The notes beneath the pieces are model-generated. The model had not been told where the DNA came from. It searched no databases and saw only the letters and a program-made list of their open reading frames with translations. A stretch of DNA of 15,396 nucleotides from Tannerellaceae bacterium (lineage in GTDB: Bacteria; Bacteroidota; Bacteroidia; Bacteroidales; Tannerellaceae), in NCBI GenBank assembly GCA_031284275.1, contig JAITAD010000056.1:1-15396 (forward strand), in the 5' to 3' direction. Within the stretch, counting starts at the first letter, position 1. Each line of letters begins with the position of its first letter. This document shows, piece by piece, positions 7,869 to 13,742 of the stretch. A program made the position numbers and the translations under genes.

Positions 7869-8259
7869 GTATACCGTATTAGAATAGATTTTCCTCTACC
7901 TTTTATGGTAGATTATGTAATACGTCGTCCTTTGGGGCAAACTCCAAAACTGCCGTGTGCGGCGAGCTGACTCGTTGGTGATTAACAAGGCCTATCCAAA
8001 ACATTTCAATCCCCCTACCCCCTTTCGGCGGGACATTTCCTTTTGCCTCCCCCCATACATTGTACGTTGGCCTCTTCGGAGGTAGCGGCCTACTCTCTCA
8101 CGTGACAAAATTCAACTGCCCGTCCGCTGAGGTAGTCTACAACAATTACGACAACTACTCCTAACGTTTCACACACATCCCGCAGCCGATTTCGTCCGTT
8201 TTTAAAACGAACGCCATCCTGCGAGATACTCACCAACCTCCCACGAACAACAGCACAGT
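7869..8259 (-). other. 391-bp gene-free region between an unknown gene and TerS; candidate cos region
   Basis: No ATG-started frame of useful length lies here on either strand, which stands out in a window where genes otherwise overlap. Visible structure: an inverted repeat just before TerS (7876-7923), a CCTC-TTCG-GAGG mini-hairpin at 8071-8082, C-runs of five to six at 8011-8015, 8018-8022 and 8049-8054 (G-runs on the coding strand), and loose repeats of GTnnTTGTn near 8135-8160. In cos phages with an HNH gene beside the terminase, cos normally lies close to TerS, so this is the best candidate. That is inference from position; no cos sequence is recognised. A GTG-started frame of 47 codons at 8090-8233 exists but is not convincing. 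Confidence 0.5.
7876..7923. repeat. Nested inverted repeat upstream of TerS
   Basis: The inner arms are TCTACC (7895-7900) and GGTAGA (7907-7912) around a six-base loop; the outer arms are GTATTA (7876-7881) and TAATAC (7918-7923). All pair perfectly, but the material between inner and outer arms does not pair. The element ends 8 bases before the TerS start, so it would lie in the leader of the packaging mRNA or act as a protein-binding dyad. No T-run follows, so it is not a typical terminator. Confidence 0.5.
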
Positions 8260-8703
8260 TTACCTTTTCTTCATAAGTGAAAAAACCGGATTTATCTCTC
8301 GTGCGAGTAGACGAGAGATACTTCTTCTAAACTCTCCTAACCGTTGGGAATTAGACAACTCTTTCTCATCATGACTTTTAGACAGCTCCCAAACCATATA
8401 ATCACGCATGGCGCTTTTTATGAGTATATCAATGGAATCTTTGCAACCGTAGTCAAAATCTCTCGGCACATCAATCCTAAAAACATATTCTCTTTTGCTC
8501 AAATCAGCCGCTGTACCTGTCTGGTGAAACACCCAATCATCATTATCTCCTATTTTTTCAAGGGTACTTTTAGGTACCGCTACCTGCACCTCTGCTGCCG
8601 CCGAGTCAGCATATGACGCCAATACCTCATCTGCAACAGATTCTTTTATTTCCATCCTGACTGCATCTATCAGCGCACCCAACTTCACTCTCACGTCTAA
8701 CAT
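8260..8703 (-). CDS. Unknown 147-aa protein upstream of the packaging genes
   Basis: I do not recognise this protein with confidence. With the ATG at 8703 it has 147 residues (a TTG at 8712 is the alternative). The N-terminal half is helical (LGALIDAVRMEIKESVADEV, then LASYADSAAAEVQVAVPKST). A beta-type stretch follows (WVFHQTGTAADLSKREYVFR), then an amphipathic helix, DILIKSAMRDYMVWELSK, and a basic helical end (RRSISRLLAREINPVF). The 'SAMRDYMVWEL' helix resembles small helical neck or assembly proteins of Bacteroidales phages, but this is a weak impression. It is the first gene after a short gap with a good -7 promoter element, and the gene-free candidate cos region follows it. Confidence 0.7.
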   Translation of the reverse strand: MLDVRVKLGALIDAVRMEIKESVADEVLASYADSAAAEVQVAVPKSTLEKIGDNDDWVFHQTGTAADLSKREYVFRIDVPRDFDYGCKDSIDILIKSAMRDYMVWELSKSHDEKELSNSQRLGEFRRSISRLLAREINPVFSLMKKR

Positions 8704-8734
8704 GGCTATCAAATTTTAGGTCATTTACCAGCAA

Positions 8735-8742
8735 CAAAAGTA
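8735..8742 (-). promoter_or_regulatory. Possible Bacteroidetes-type promoter, -7 element
   Basis: On the minus strand the sequence TACTTTTG fits the Bacteroidetes -7 consensus TAnnTTTG exactly. It lies in the only gap (69 bases) between the HNH gene and the 147-aa gene, 31 bases before the ATG at 8703, leaving a leader of about 25 bases. No clear TTTG stands at the -33 position. It could start a late transcript covering packaging and head genes. Confidence 0.35.
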
Positions 8743-8781
8743 TGGAATATCCATGAGTTTTCCTCTTTTTCGATTTGACGA

Positions 8782-9099
8782 TTATACATACTCCTTGGCA
8801 TTATGTAGTTGTGAGTGGCAACGACGACACAAGCTCATCAGGTTGTCGAAATCGAACGCCAGAGCATACTGAGCCTCCGGACTATTTCCCGTAAGGAAGC
8901 TAACCTTATGGTGTACCTCTGTTGCCGGCGTAACCCTCCCCTCTTTATCGCACACCTCACAGCAAGGGTTTGTCTGCAACTTCAACTTGCGGAACTTGCG
9001 CCAGCGCACCGTGTCATAAATCCGTTTCCTCTGGGCGGCTTTGACATCACCGGTTGTGTCTCGGCGGTACTTCTTTTCTCGGCAGTAAATAGTAGGCAT
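8782..9099 (-). CDS. HNH endonuclease, packaging-associated type
   Basis: With the ATG at 9099 the protein has 105 residues (a TTG at 9105 would overlap the upstream stop and add two). After a basic N-terminus (KAAQRKRIYDTVRWRKFRKL) comes a zinc pair C47-x2-C50 (CCEVC), the catalytic EVHHKVSF with H63/H64, FDNLMSL with N86, then the second zinc pair C91-x2-C94 with H95 and H99 (CRRCHSQLH). All metal and catalytic positions of the HNH fold are present. Small HNH proteins of this size beside P27-type terminases are known to be needed for specific cos cleavage and packaging in HK97-like phages. Here TerS lies 0.9 kb downstream, with one gene and a gene-free region in between. Confidence 0.9.
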   Translation of the reverse strand: MPTIYCREKKYRRDTTGDVKAAQRKRIYDTVRWRKFRKLKLQTNPCCEVCDKEGRVTPATEVHHKVSFLTGNSPEAQYALAFDFDNLMSLCRRCHSQLHNAKEYV

Positions 9100-9101
9100 G
9101 G

Positions 9102-9398
9102 TCAATCCTCTTTATATATGGCATTACGCCGTTCAATGAAATCGGTCAGAGTGTACTCCCTCCGCTTCCGCGATTTATCCGTTTGGCGTTGGCGAGAGAG
9201 GCGGAAGAGCTCCGCAAAATGTTCTATAAAGGCGTTGTCATCCTGTAAGCTCATGGCCGTGCTGTCATGACTTATGCGTTCGATGGCATCGTGAAAGGCG
9301 TCACGCTCGTTATCCTGCACATTCAACACCTTGTATAGGTAGGTGTAAAGGCGCCCGATACGGTCTACGTTCTTCGAGTACGTCTCAATTCGTTTCAT
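9102..9398 (-). CDS. Unknown 98-aa helical protein
   Basis: I do not recognise a family. The protein is charged and largely helical: an N-terminal part with KNVDRIGRLYTYLYKVLNVQ, a middle part with FHDAIERISHDSTAMSLQDD, and a basic segment RLSRQRQTDKSRKRREYTL near the end. It overlaps the end of the preceding gene by 14 bases and almost touches the HNH gene, so it is part of the same transcript. The basic C-terminal half could bind nucleic acid, but no motif proves this. No cysteine pairs or membrane segment are present. Confidence 0.7.
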   Translation of the reverse strand: MKRIETYSKNVDRIGRLYTYLYKVLNVQDNERDAFHDAIERISHDSTAMSLQDDNAFIEHFAELFRLSRQRQTDKSRKRREYTLTDFIERRNAIYKED

Positions 9399-9711
9399 GG
9401 GTATTCCAATTGAACAGACAAAACTGATATTTCCTCGATGCCCCTTTGTCCTTCTTCCTTTTCTTCGCTACGTCCTTCAGCATGAATTCAACCGTATCAA
9501 TCATCTTTTTTCCCTCCTTCGGCGACATGGACAGGGTAGAGGCTACAATATACCCCTGGTCATCGGTCAGTCTTTCGATAAAGAGGTTGAAAGCCAACCT
9601 GGCCACAATCGAAGTTGGAAAACCATAATGCGTACCTATCTCGTTAAGCAGCATTGACTGTCGCTCGCTGATACGGCAGGTGAATATCTTTGTCTTCTCA
9701 GTTTCTTTCAT
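9385..9711 (-). CDS. Small DNA-binding protein, ribbon-helix-helix-like
   Basis: This is a 108-aa protein. Residues 6-15 form a likely beta strand (KTKIFTCRIS), followed by two helices separated by a turn: QSMLLNEIGTHYG and PTSIVARLAFNLFIERL. Strand-helix-helix at the N-terminus, with a small residue in the turn before the second helix, is the ribbon-helix-helix (CopG/MetJ-like) arrangement seen in phage and plasmid regulators. The remainder has a helix (MSPKEGKKMIDTVEFMLKDV) and a very basic stretch (KKRKKDKGASRK). It could regulate the adjacent early or replication genes. The fold call is by pattern only. It overlaps the following gene by 14 bases. Confidence 0.65.
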   Translation of the reverse strand: MKETEKTKIFTCRISERQSMLLNEIGTHYGFPTSIVARLAFNLFIERLTDDQGYIVASTLSMSPKEGKKMIDTVEFMLKDVAKKRKKDKGASRKYQFCLFNWNTHETN

Positions 9712-9729
9712 CTTTGTCGCCTTTAATAG

Positions 9730-10665
9730 TCAAGTGTTGGTAGGACGCGGTGACAAATTTTCTACCGGTGGAGAAAAGTAAGAGAGAATGGCATCGTTTA
9801 GTCGTGTCGCCTCTTCGGCGAAATCTTTGTACTTAGCGTAGAAGTTAACACCCCTTCGTACCTCCATGGAAATGGCTGATGGGGCATTCCTTCCCGTCAC
9901 TTTGGTCAAAACAGCCCGTAGTCCTTTTCTCTTCAAAATCTTCCCCATCAGGACGCTTGGGTCATAGAGAAAGACTATGACGAAGACAAATACAGTGTCC
10001 CCGTATCTCGTAGTAGGGAACTGCTGTCGTGCGAAGTCGTACATGTCCCCTATCATACTCAAATCGGTGAATATTGCACGTTCGGAAAGTGCACGAAGGA
10101 TACTATAGACCTCCAACGACTTCTCCGCCACTTGTGCAAGGGATAGTCGGACATTGATATTGCTAAGGACGAGATTGTTCCTAGACTGTCTTTTTTGGAA
10201 GGTCTGTTCTTCGTTCAATCGTTTCCTCACTACGTAACCATTCCTCGGACAGTTACGCTGCTTGTAGAGGTTAGCAACGAAGTAGTCGAGAAACCGTATC
10301 CCCTCACGGCACTCCTCAGATGTAACGTATGCTTTATAGCGCACATATACGAGGGCATTAGAAACCTTGAATTGCTTCGCTATCTCACCCACACTGAGTC
10401 CCGTCCCCGCATAGTTGTACCTCTTACGGGGAACAGAATCCTCCGGTGTTTTTGTACGCAATCCACTCTCATAAGGTTTGCAGTCCCCGCAGGTGTCTGT
10501 TTCCCCTTTACGCAGTACGTCGAGCGTCGTATCGTAGACGGTACAGCACACATTGCACCGCATCACCACATCCCCGTTATCGAGGATGTAGAGTATCTTC
10601 GACCTCCCTACCGTGTCCCCCGCGCGGAACTCCCTTTCTGCCCCGCTAATTACGCTATCGCTCAT
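9730..10665 (-). CDS. Zinc-ribbon plus HTH protein with a unique C-terminal domain (paralogue of the upstream gene)
   Basis: This is a 311-aa protein. Residues 11-70 hold a zinc-ribbon-like unit with CNVC (C37, C40) and CGDC (C59, C62). After a short linker comes an HTH-like unit: YNYAGTGLSVGEIAKQFKVS and NALVYVRYKAY (about 83-115). These parts are nearly identical to the 223-aa neighbour upstream, showing tandem duplication. From about residue 150 the two differ completely. Here the C-terminus is a larger alpha-rich domain with a hydrophobic core (TVFVFVIVFLYDPSVLMG) and a basic helix (KILKRKGLRAVLTKVTGR). That could be a further DNA-binding or oligomerisation domain; I do not recognise it. 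The role is probably transcriptional or DNA-related. The spacing to the paralogue is 12 bases. Confidence 0.72.
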   Translation of the reverse strand: MSDSVISGAEREFRAGDTVGRSKILYILDNGDVVMRCNVCCTVYDTTLDVLRKGETDTCGDCKPYESGLRTKTPEDSVPRKRYNYAGTGLSVGEIAKQFKVSNALVYVRYKAYVTSEECREGIRFLDYFVANLYKQRNCPRNGYVVRKRLNEEQTFQKRQSRNNLVLSNINVRLSLAQVAEKSLEVYSILRALSERAIFTDLSMIGDMYDFARQQFPTTRYGDTVFVFVIVFLYDPSVLMGKILKRKGLRAVLTKVTGRNAPSAISMEVRRGVNFYAKYKDFAEEATRLNDAILSYFSPPVENLSPRPTNT

Positions 10666-10677
10666 GTCCGTATAGGA

Positions 10678-11349
10678 TTATTCAATCGTTTCCGTCTTTC
10701 GGCTCATTTGCAGGCGTACACGATGGCAATGCTCCATGTATTCGAGGAAGGTTCCATATTTTCCTTTGAGCCGCATGTAACGGTGATACATCGTGGAGAG
10801 GTGACTGATCGGGTAATCGAATTGGTCAGCGAGTTGGGCTAGCGTTTTCCCTGTCCCGTATGCGTTGCTCGGCGTACAATTACTCCGCTTATAGAGGTTT
10901 CCGGCGAGGTAGTCGAGAAAAAGTATCCCTGCGGCGCGCTCATCCGATTGCAAGTAGTCTTTATGCCGCAGGTCCACGAGGGTGGTGGACACCTTAAATT
11001 GGTCAGATATCTCCTTCCGCGAAAATCCTGTCCCTGCATAGTTGTATCTCCTCGCAGGCGCAACAGCTTTCTCAGGTTTCACGGGCTTTGCCGGCTTGAC
11101 CGGTTTCATCGGCTTCTTGTTGCGCAAGCCGCTCTCGTAAGGCTTGCAATCTCCGCAAGTGTCCGTTTCTCCCTTGCGCAGGACGGCGAGCGTCGTATCG
11201 TAAACGGTGAAGCACACATTGCACCGCATCGCCACATCTCCGCTGTCGAGGATGTACAGTATCGTCGAGCGCCCTACCGTATCCCCTGCGCGGAACTTCT
11301 TTTCTTCCTCGCTGCTAATGCTTTCGTGGCCGTATCCGTTGTCGCTCAT
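10678..11349 (-). CDS. Zinc-ribbon plus double-HTH protein (paralogue of the downstream gene)
   Basis: This is a 223-aa protein. A zinc-ribbon-like N-terminal unit (CNVC at 43-46, CGDC at 65-68) is followed by a Lys-Pro linker made of repeated KPVKPAKPVKP and then an HTH-like segment (YNYAGTGFSRKEISDQFKVS). A second such segment, TLAQLADQFDYPISHLSTMY, lies near the C-terminus before a basic end. The ribbon and first HTH are shared with the 311-aa neighbour; the KP linker and second HTH are not. The ATG overlaps the stop of the 173-aa gene (ATGA). Zinc ribbon plus HTH suggests a DNA-binding regulator or a replication or recombination accessory. No known family is recognised. Confidence 0.72.
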   Translation of the reverse strand: MSDNGYGHESISSEEEKKFRAGDTVGRSTILYILDSGDVAMRCNVCFTVYDTTLAVLRKGETDTCGDCKPYESGLRNKKPMKPVKPAKPVKPEKAVAPARRYNYAGTGFSRKEISDQFKVSTTLVDLRHKDYLQSDERAAGILFLDYLAGNLYKRSNCTPSNAYGTGKTLAQLADQFDYPISHLSTMYHRYMRLKGKYGTFLEYMEHCHRVRLQMSRKTETIE

Positions 11350-11867
11350 AGCCGTGCATGGATGGGATGGCCTGTTTTCTGCGCGAGTTCGGAGAGTTTG
11401 ATGCGATAGGGGACGCCGTCAATTACTTCAACACGAAACTCGCTGAAATCGGCTTCTCCTTTCGTTACGAGGGTACAGACTTCACGATAGGTGTAGAGCC
11501 GAAGGTTTTTATCGTGTGAGAGGAGTTCGGCGATGCGAAACTCGCGGTAGGGGTGGTTGTCGATGAGGTTATTGACGGCATCCCGAAGCTGCTCGGCTTT
11601 CATACGGGAGGCAATGATGCGCTCGGCTAACAGGTTGTAAAACTGTGGATGTGGCGCAGGGAAGACGGCCGCCAAGCGCGTAACGGCGGTAACGACATCT
11701 GCTTCGCTTGCCGGCGGGCCATCGTAGAGCGACATGGTCGTCGTCCCGTCGGCAAGGTGACGGATGGTCGAGAGGGTATCAGCTCTTTTCGCGTTCAGTT
11801 GCCGCCCGACCTCTCGCAATGCCTGCGCTAATGTGCGCGGCGAGGGTTTGGTCAATGCTTGTTCCAT
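11346..11867 (-). CDS. Unknown 173-aa protein overlapping the replication gene (possible replication partner)
   Basis: The family is not identified. The protein is helical with a basic N-terminus (TLAQALREVGRQLNAKRADT). Its C-terminal half reads EFRIAELLSHDKNLRLYTYR and then a beta-type end (FRVEVIDGVPYRIKLSELA). Its start lies 89 bases inside the end of the replication gene in another frame, an unusually long overlap; both frames look protein-like there. The only later in-frame ATG (residue 45) would drop a well-formed N-terminus. Position directly after an O-like replication gene makes a helicase-loader (lambda P-like) or accessory role thinkable, but no P or DnaC motif is visible. The stop overlaps the next ATG. 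Confidence 0.72.
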   Translation of the reverse strand: MEQALTKPSPRTLAQALREVGRQLNAKRADTLSTIRHLADGTTTMSLYDGPPASEADVVTAVTRLAAVFPAPHPQFYNLLAERIIASRMKAEQLRDAVNNLIDNHPYREFRIAELLSHDKNLRLYTYREVCTLVTKGEADFSEFRVEVIDGVPYRIKLSELAQKTGHPIHARL

Positions 11868-12714
11868 GACTTTTTGTTTTGGGAGAACCGAAATCGTTCT
11901 GGTAAAATCTTTTCAGGCGGCGGGGGATGTCGAAGACGGCTTGTTTTTCAAATCGCATGCGTAAGGCGCCGGGGGTATGTTCAGTCCAATAATCGACGAA
12001 CTTTTCGAGCATATCGGCGGCATATTGGTCGGCATGGGCGGCAACGTCTTTGCGGAAATCCGCCTCTCGTTCGGCGATGGACTTCCCCGTACTTCGTACA
12101 GCCTTTCCCGACGGTTTGTAAGCTTCCGTTTCGGCGGCCAGGGAGGTGTTGGCGGCGAGAGACGCCGTCTCTTCAGAACTCCCGCAAGGGAGTTCTTTCT
12201 CTTCCCTTTCTTTTCTTTCCTTTTCTTTTAAAAGGTTTGCTTGCGGTTTGCTAAGCGTTTGCTCAGGGTTTGCTTGAACTTTGCTTAGGGTTTGCTTAGG
12301 GTTTGCCTGAGTTTTGCCTGTTTCTACCGTATTGATATCCTCACTGTCAATGTTTTGCTGCGCCTTGACAGTTACGCCTTTCTTTCCCGCTTCGCTTCGC
12401 AATGCTCGGATTCGTTCAATCTCGCCCATCCGCCGCAGCATACTTTCGGAGTAGAATCGCTTACCGTTATCGTCGGTAAAAGAGAATAACCCGAAGTTTT
12501 CCACGACAGCTTTAACCACGGAGGCATCCACATGCAGTTCAAATGCGATGAGGTTATAGTCATTCGCATGTGAAAGATCGGAGCTTTCCCTGAGCCGTTC
12601 GAGAATGGCAAAATACACACCATACCCCTCCATGCCGTATCGCACGCGGAGGGCGAGAATCTTCTCATCGTGCCGCGCGTTTGCGTCGTGAGGAAAGTAC
12701 GTGTTCGATTTCAT
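11779..12714 (-). CDS. Replication initiator-like protein (Lin1244/Lin1753-type N-terminal domain)
   Basis: This is a 311-aa protein. The N-terminus has the DUF4373/Lin1244-type pattern: YFPHDANARHDEKILALRVR, then YGMEGYGVYFAILERLRES and VDASVVKAVVENFGLF (about 6-80), a winged-helix domain common in phage replication proteins of Firmicutes and Bacteroidetes. Residues 131-160 are a low-complexity linker with an 11-residue repeat (QANPKQTLSKV, QANPEQTLSKP, QANL), followed by a Lys/Glu tract (161-173). The C-terminal domain (215-290) has 'AADMLEKFVDYWTEHTPGAL RMRFEK', like DnaD-type or primosome-linked tails. The linker DNA carries the iterons described separately. Overall design (DNA-binding head, linker with origin, interaction tail) parallels lambda O. 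The DUF call is from memory of the family pattern. Confidence 0.8.
   Translation of the reverse strand: MKSNTYFPHDANARHDEKILALRVRYGMEGYGVYFAILERLRESSDLSHANDYNLIAFELHVDASVVKAVVENFGLFSFTDDNGKRFYSESMLRRMGEIERIRALRSEAGKKGVTVKAQQNIDSEDINTVETGKTQANPKQTLSKVQANPEQTLSKPQANLLKEKERKEREEKELPCGSSEETASLAANTSLAAETEAYKPSGKAVRSTGKSIAEREADFRKDVAAHADQYAADMLEKFVDYWTEHTPGALRMRFEKQAVFDIPRRLKRFYQNDFGSPKTKSHGTSIDQTLAAHISAGIARGRAATEREKS
12175..12196. repeat. Perfect 9-bp inverted repeat with GCAA loop next to the purine tract
   Basis: The arms are AGAACTCCC (12175-12183) and GGGAGTTCT (12188-12196) around GCAA. A second near-palindrome, with arms AGAGACG (12158-12164) and CGTCTCT (12166-12172), lies just beyond. Both are inside the replication gene coding region. 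Confidence 0.85.
12193..12229. other. 37-base homopyrimidine (plus) / homopurine (minus) tract, possible unwinding element
   Basis: The plus strand holds only C and T from 12193 to 12229, mostly T. It is bounded on the iteron side by TTTTAAAA. It encodes the Lys/Glu-rich stretch KEKERKEREEKE of the initiator. Such a strand-asymmetric AT-rich tract next to iterons could be the DNA unwinding element. Confidence 0.6.
12235..12322. repeat. Eight tandem 11-bp iterons
   Basis: On the plus strand the units start at 12235, 12246, 12257, 12268, 12279, 12290, 12301 and 12312, with exactly 11-base spacing. They are GTTTGCTTGCG, GTTTGCTAAGC, GTTTGCTCAGG, GTTTGCTTGAA, CTTTGCTTAGG, GTTTGCTTAGG, GTTTGCCTGAG and TTTTGCCTGTT. 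TTTGC is invariant in all eight; the consensus is GTTTGCTTAGG. Eleven is not a multiple of three, so the codon frame rotates from unit to unit, and the protein repeat is 11 residues (33 bases). Confidence 0.95.
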
Positions 12715-12742
12715 TGGTTTGAGGAATAATTCTTTGCACAGA

Positions 12743-12826
12743 TTAATACATCACATCTATCTCCAGCCCCGCCCAGTACACCTCTTCAACCATCTTCCGC
12801 AGGATGAACCTATTTTCTGTCACCAT
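12743..12826 (-). CDS. Possible 27-aa peptide gene between the HTH and replication genes
   Basis: The ATG at 12826 is 13 bases beyond the stop of the HTH gene and is preceded by AGGCGACAGGA, a usable ribosome-binding stretch. The frame ends with TAA at 12743. The product starts MVTENRFILRKMVEEVYWAG and ends LEIDVMY; it would be a short amphipathic helix. It fills most of an otherwise empty 125-base gap and keeps the operon spacing tight. No family is recognised and chance cannot be excluded at this length. Confidence 0.4.
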   Translation of the reverse strand: MVTENRFILRKMVEEVYWAGLEIDVMY

Positions 12827-12839
12827 TCCTGTCGCCTAA

Positions 12840-13169
12840 TTATTTCCTGCCCTTTTTATCCTCTCCTAGAAACCGCTCTATATCCGCACGACGGTAGAGT
12901 GTTCGCTGTCCAACCTTACAGGTGGGCAGCAACCCGCGTTTATTCAGTTGCCACAGCGTTGTTTTCTTCACGTGAAGCAACTCCATCGCCGCCGGTACCG
13001 TTATGTACGGCTCTCTCTCGGCCTCCTTAACAGACGCTTTGTACTCCGCTATCGCCTTGTGCACGATATCACGCACGGCCGTCTCAAACGCCTCTTTGGT
13101 GAGCAAGTATACCTGCGTGCCTTCCGGGGGCAGCTCAAACCCGCCCGGCGCCGTTTCCGTCTTTCTCAT
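12840..13169 (-). CDS. Excisionase-like helix-turn-helix protein (HTH_17/MerR-like)
   Basis: This is a 109-aa protein. The C-terminal half holds the winged HTH: YITVPAAMELLHVKKTTLWQ, then LNKRGLLPTCKVGQRTLYRR and ADIERFLGE. 'T..EA...L.VS..TLW.L...G.LP...G.R.YR..D...FL' is the standard pattern of Bacteroidetes excisionase/HTH_17 proteins. The N-terminal part is helical and may dimerise (TKEAFETAVRDIVHKAIAEY). In mobile elements these act as excision factors or transcriptional regulators. It overlaps the 143-aa gene by 35 bases and lies just before the replication gene, suggesting a regulator of the early or replication region. Confidence 0.85.
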   Translation of the reverse strand: MRKTETAPGGFELPPEGTQVYLLTKEAFETAVRDIVHKAIAEYKASVKEAEREPYITVPAAMELLHVKKTTLWQLNKRGLLPTCKVGQRTLYRRADIERFLGEDKKGRK

Positions 13170-13566
13170 TGCACTTGCTGTTTAGTTGTTGGTATTTCTC
13201 TATATCCCCTTCCCACACCCTTTCCAAAATATCCCGCACAACAGCCTTCTCCTCCTCTGTCATCGCATAGCCGCCGCTTATCCAGCCGTAATGAACTGCA
13301 ATGGCTTCTTCGATAGGCTGCCACATCGACGAGGGCAAACCCGTCCCGAACCCGCCGATTAACCGACCTTCCCCATCGGGACGGCAATTGAACCCGTACC
13401 ATTGTTGCAACCCAACCCGCTGCTTGATTTGTTCCTCCGACGGGCATACGTCCGTCAGCTTCCCCTCAATCCACCGGCTGCCGCCGTATTCAACGACTTT
13501 TCCGCATATCCACAGCGTAGCACCCACTTCCTGTTCCTCCCTCGGATCGTATACGATTCTCAGCAT
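13135..13566 (-). CDS. Unknown 143-aa protein
   Basis: I do not recognise a family. The protein starts with a beta-type half (IVYDPREEQEVGATLWICGK, then VVEYGGSRWIEGKLTDV), has a Gly/aromatic middle (GLQQWYGFNCRPDGEGRLIG and GFGTGLPSSMWQPIEEAI), and a charged helical end (AMTEEEKAVVRDILERVWEG) before a hydrophilic tail. It overlaps both neighbours by a few to 35 bases. Its acidic helix and Trp-rich core suggest a folded globular domain rather than a shadow frame. It has no metal or nucleotide motif. Confidence 0.7.
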   Translation of the reverse strand: MLRIVYDPREEQEVGATLWICGKVVEYGGSRWIEGKLTDVCPSEEQIKQRVGLQQWYGFNCRPDGEGRLIGGFGTGLPSSMWQPIEEAIAVHYGWISGGYAMTEEEKAVVRDILERVWEGDIEKYQQLNSKCNEKDGNGAGRV

Positions 13567-13742
13567 ACCGGCGTACTCTTAGAGGTATCCTCCGTACTCT
13601 TAGGGGTATCCTCAAGTAATTGTAGGAACTTGTCCACTGACTCTCTCAACCGGATGACAGCGCTACTCATCTCCGTCATTACCTTACCCATCTCCTCCAC
13701 ACAATGACTCTCCATGAGTTCGTTCATTGCACCTGTTTTCAT
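13560..13742 (-). CDS. Unknown 60-aa helical protein
   Basis: The start is placed at the ATG at 13742, which shares bases with the stop of the preceding gene (ATGA); a longer frame exists upstream, but it would overlap that gene by 85 bases and has shadow-like composition. The protein is one long helix rich in Met and Glu (MNELMESHCVEEMGKVMTEM, then SSAVIRLRESVDKFLQLLED), followed by a repetitive tail (DTPKSTEDTSKSTPVC). It may form a coiled coil. The function is unknown. Confidence 0.6.
   Translation of the reverse strand: MKTGAMNELMESHCVEEMGKVMTEMSSAVIRLRESVDKFLQLLEDTPKSTEDTSKSTPVC
13572..13613. repeat. 21-bp tandem duplication in a coding tail
   Basis: Two adjacent 21-base units (13572-13592 and 13593-13613), CGTACTCTTAGAGGTATCCT plus C and the same with one change (AGAGG to AGGGG). 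They encode EDTPKST and EDTSKST in the tail of the 60-aa protein. Confidence 0.9.

Larger units (their letters stand above)
12175..12322 (-). other. Candidate phage replication origin inside the initiator gene
   Basis: In the direction of the gene, three elements follow one another: eight 11-bp direct repeats (12322 down to 12235), a 37-base run of pure purines (12229 down to 12193) separated from the repeats by TTTTAAAA (12226-12233), and a perfect inverted repeat (12196 down to 12175). Iterons, then an asymmetric AT-rich purine tract, then a palindrome, all within the linker region of the initiator gene, is the arrangement of the lambda ori in gene O. The origin call is inference from this parallel and from the initiator-like host gene. 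Confidence 0.68.

Noticed and set aside
3920..7923. Recurring GTAATAC at 3920, 5508, 5546, 6041 and 7917
   Set aside because: Four copies are near gene starts, but one is inside TerL coding sequence, the flanks do not align well, and a 7-mer may recur by chance in 15 kb.
8194..8212. CGTTTT-T-AAAACG dyad as a terminator
   Set aside because: The stem is AT-rich and only six pairs with a one-base loop, and no T-run follows on either strand.
8090..8233. GTG-started 47-codon minus-strand frame in the gene-free region
   Set aside because: The stretch reads somewhat protein-like (hydrophobic VVVVIVVDYL), but it has no ATG, only a weakly placed GGGAGG before the GTG, and no recognisable family, so I kept the region as non-coding.
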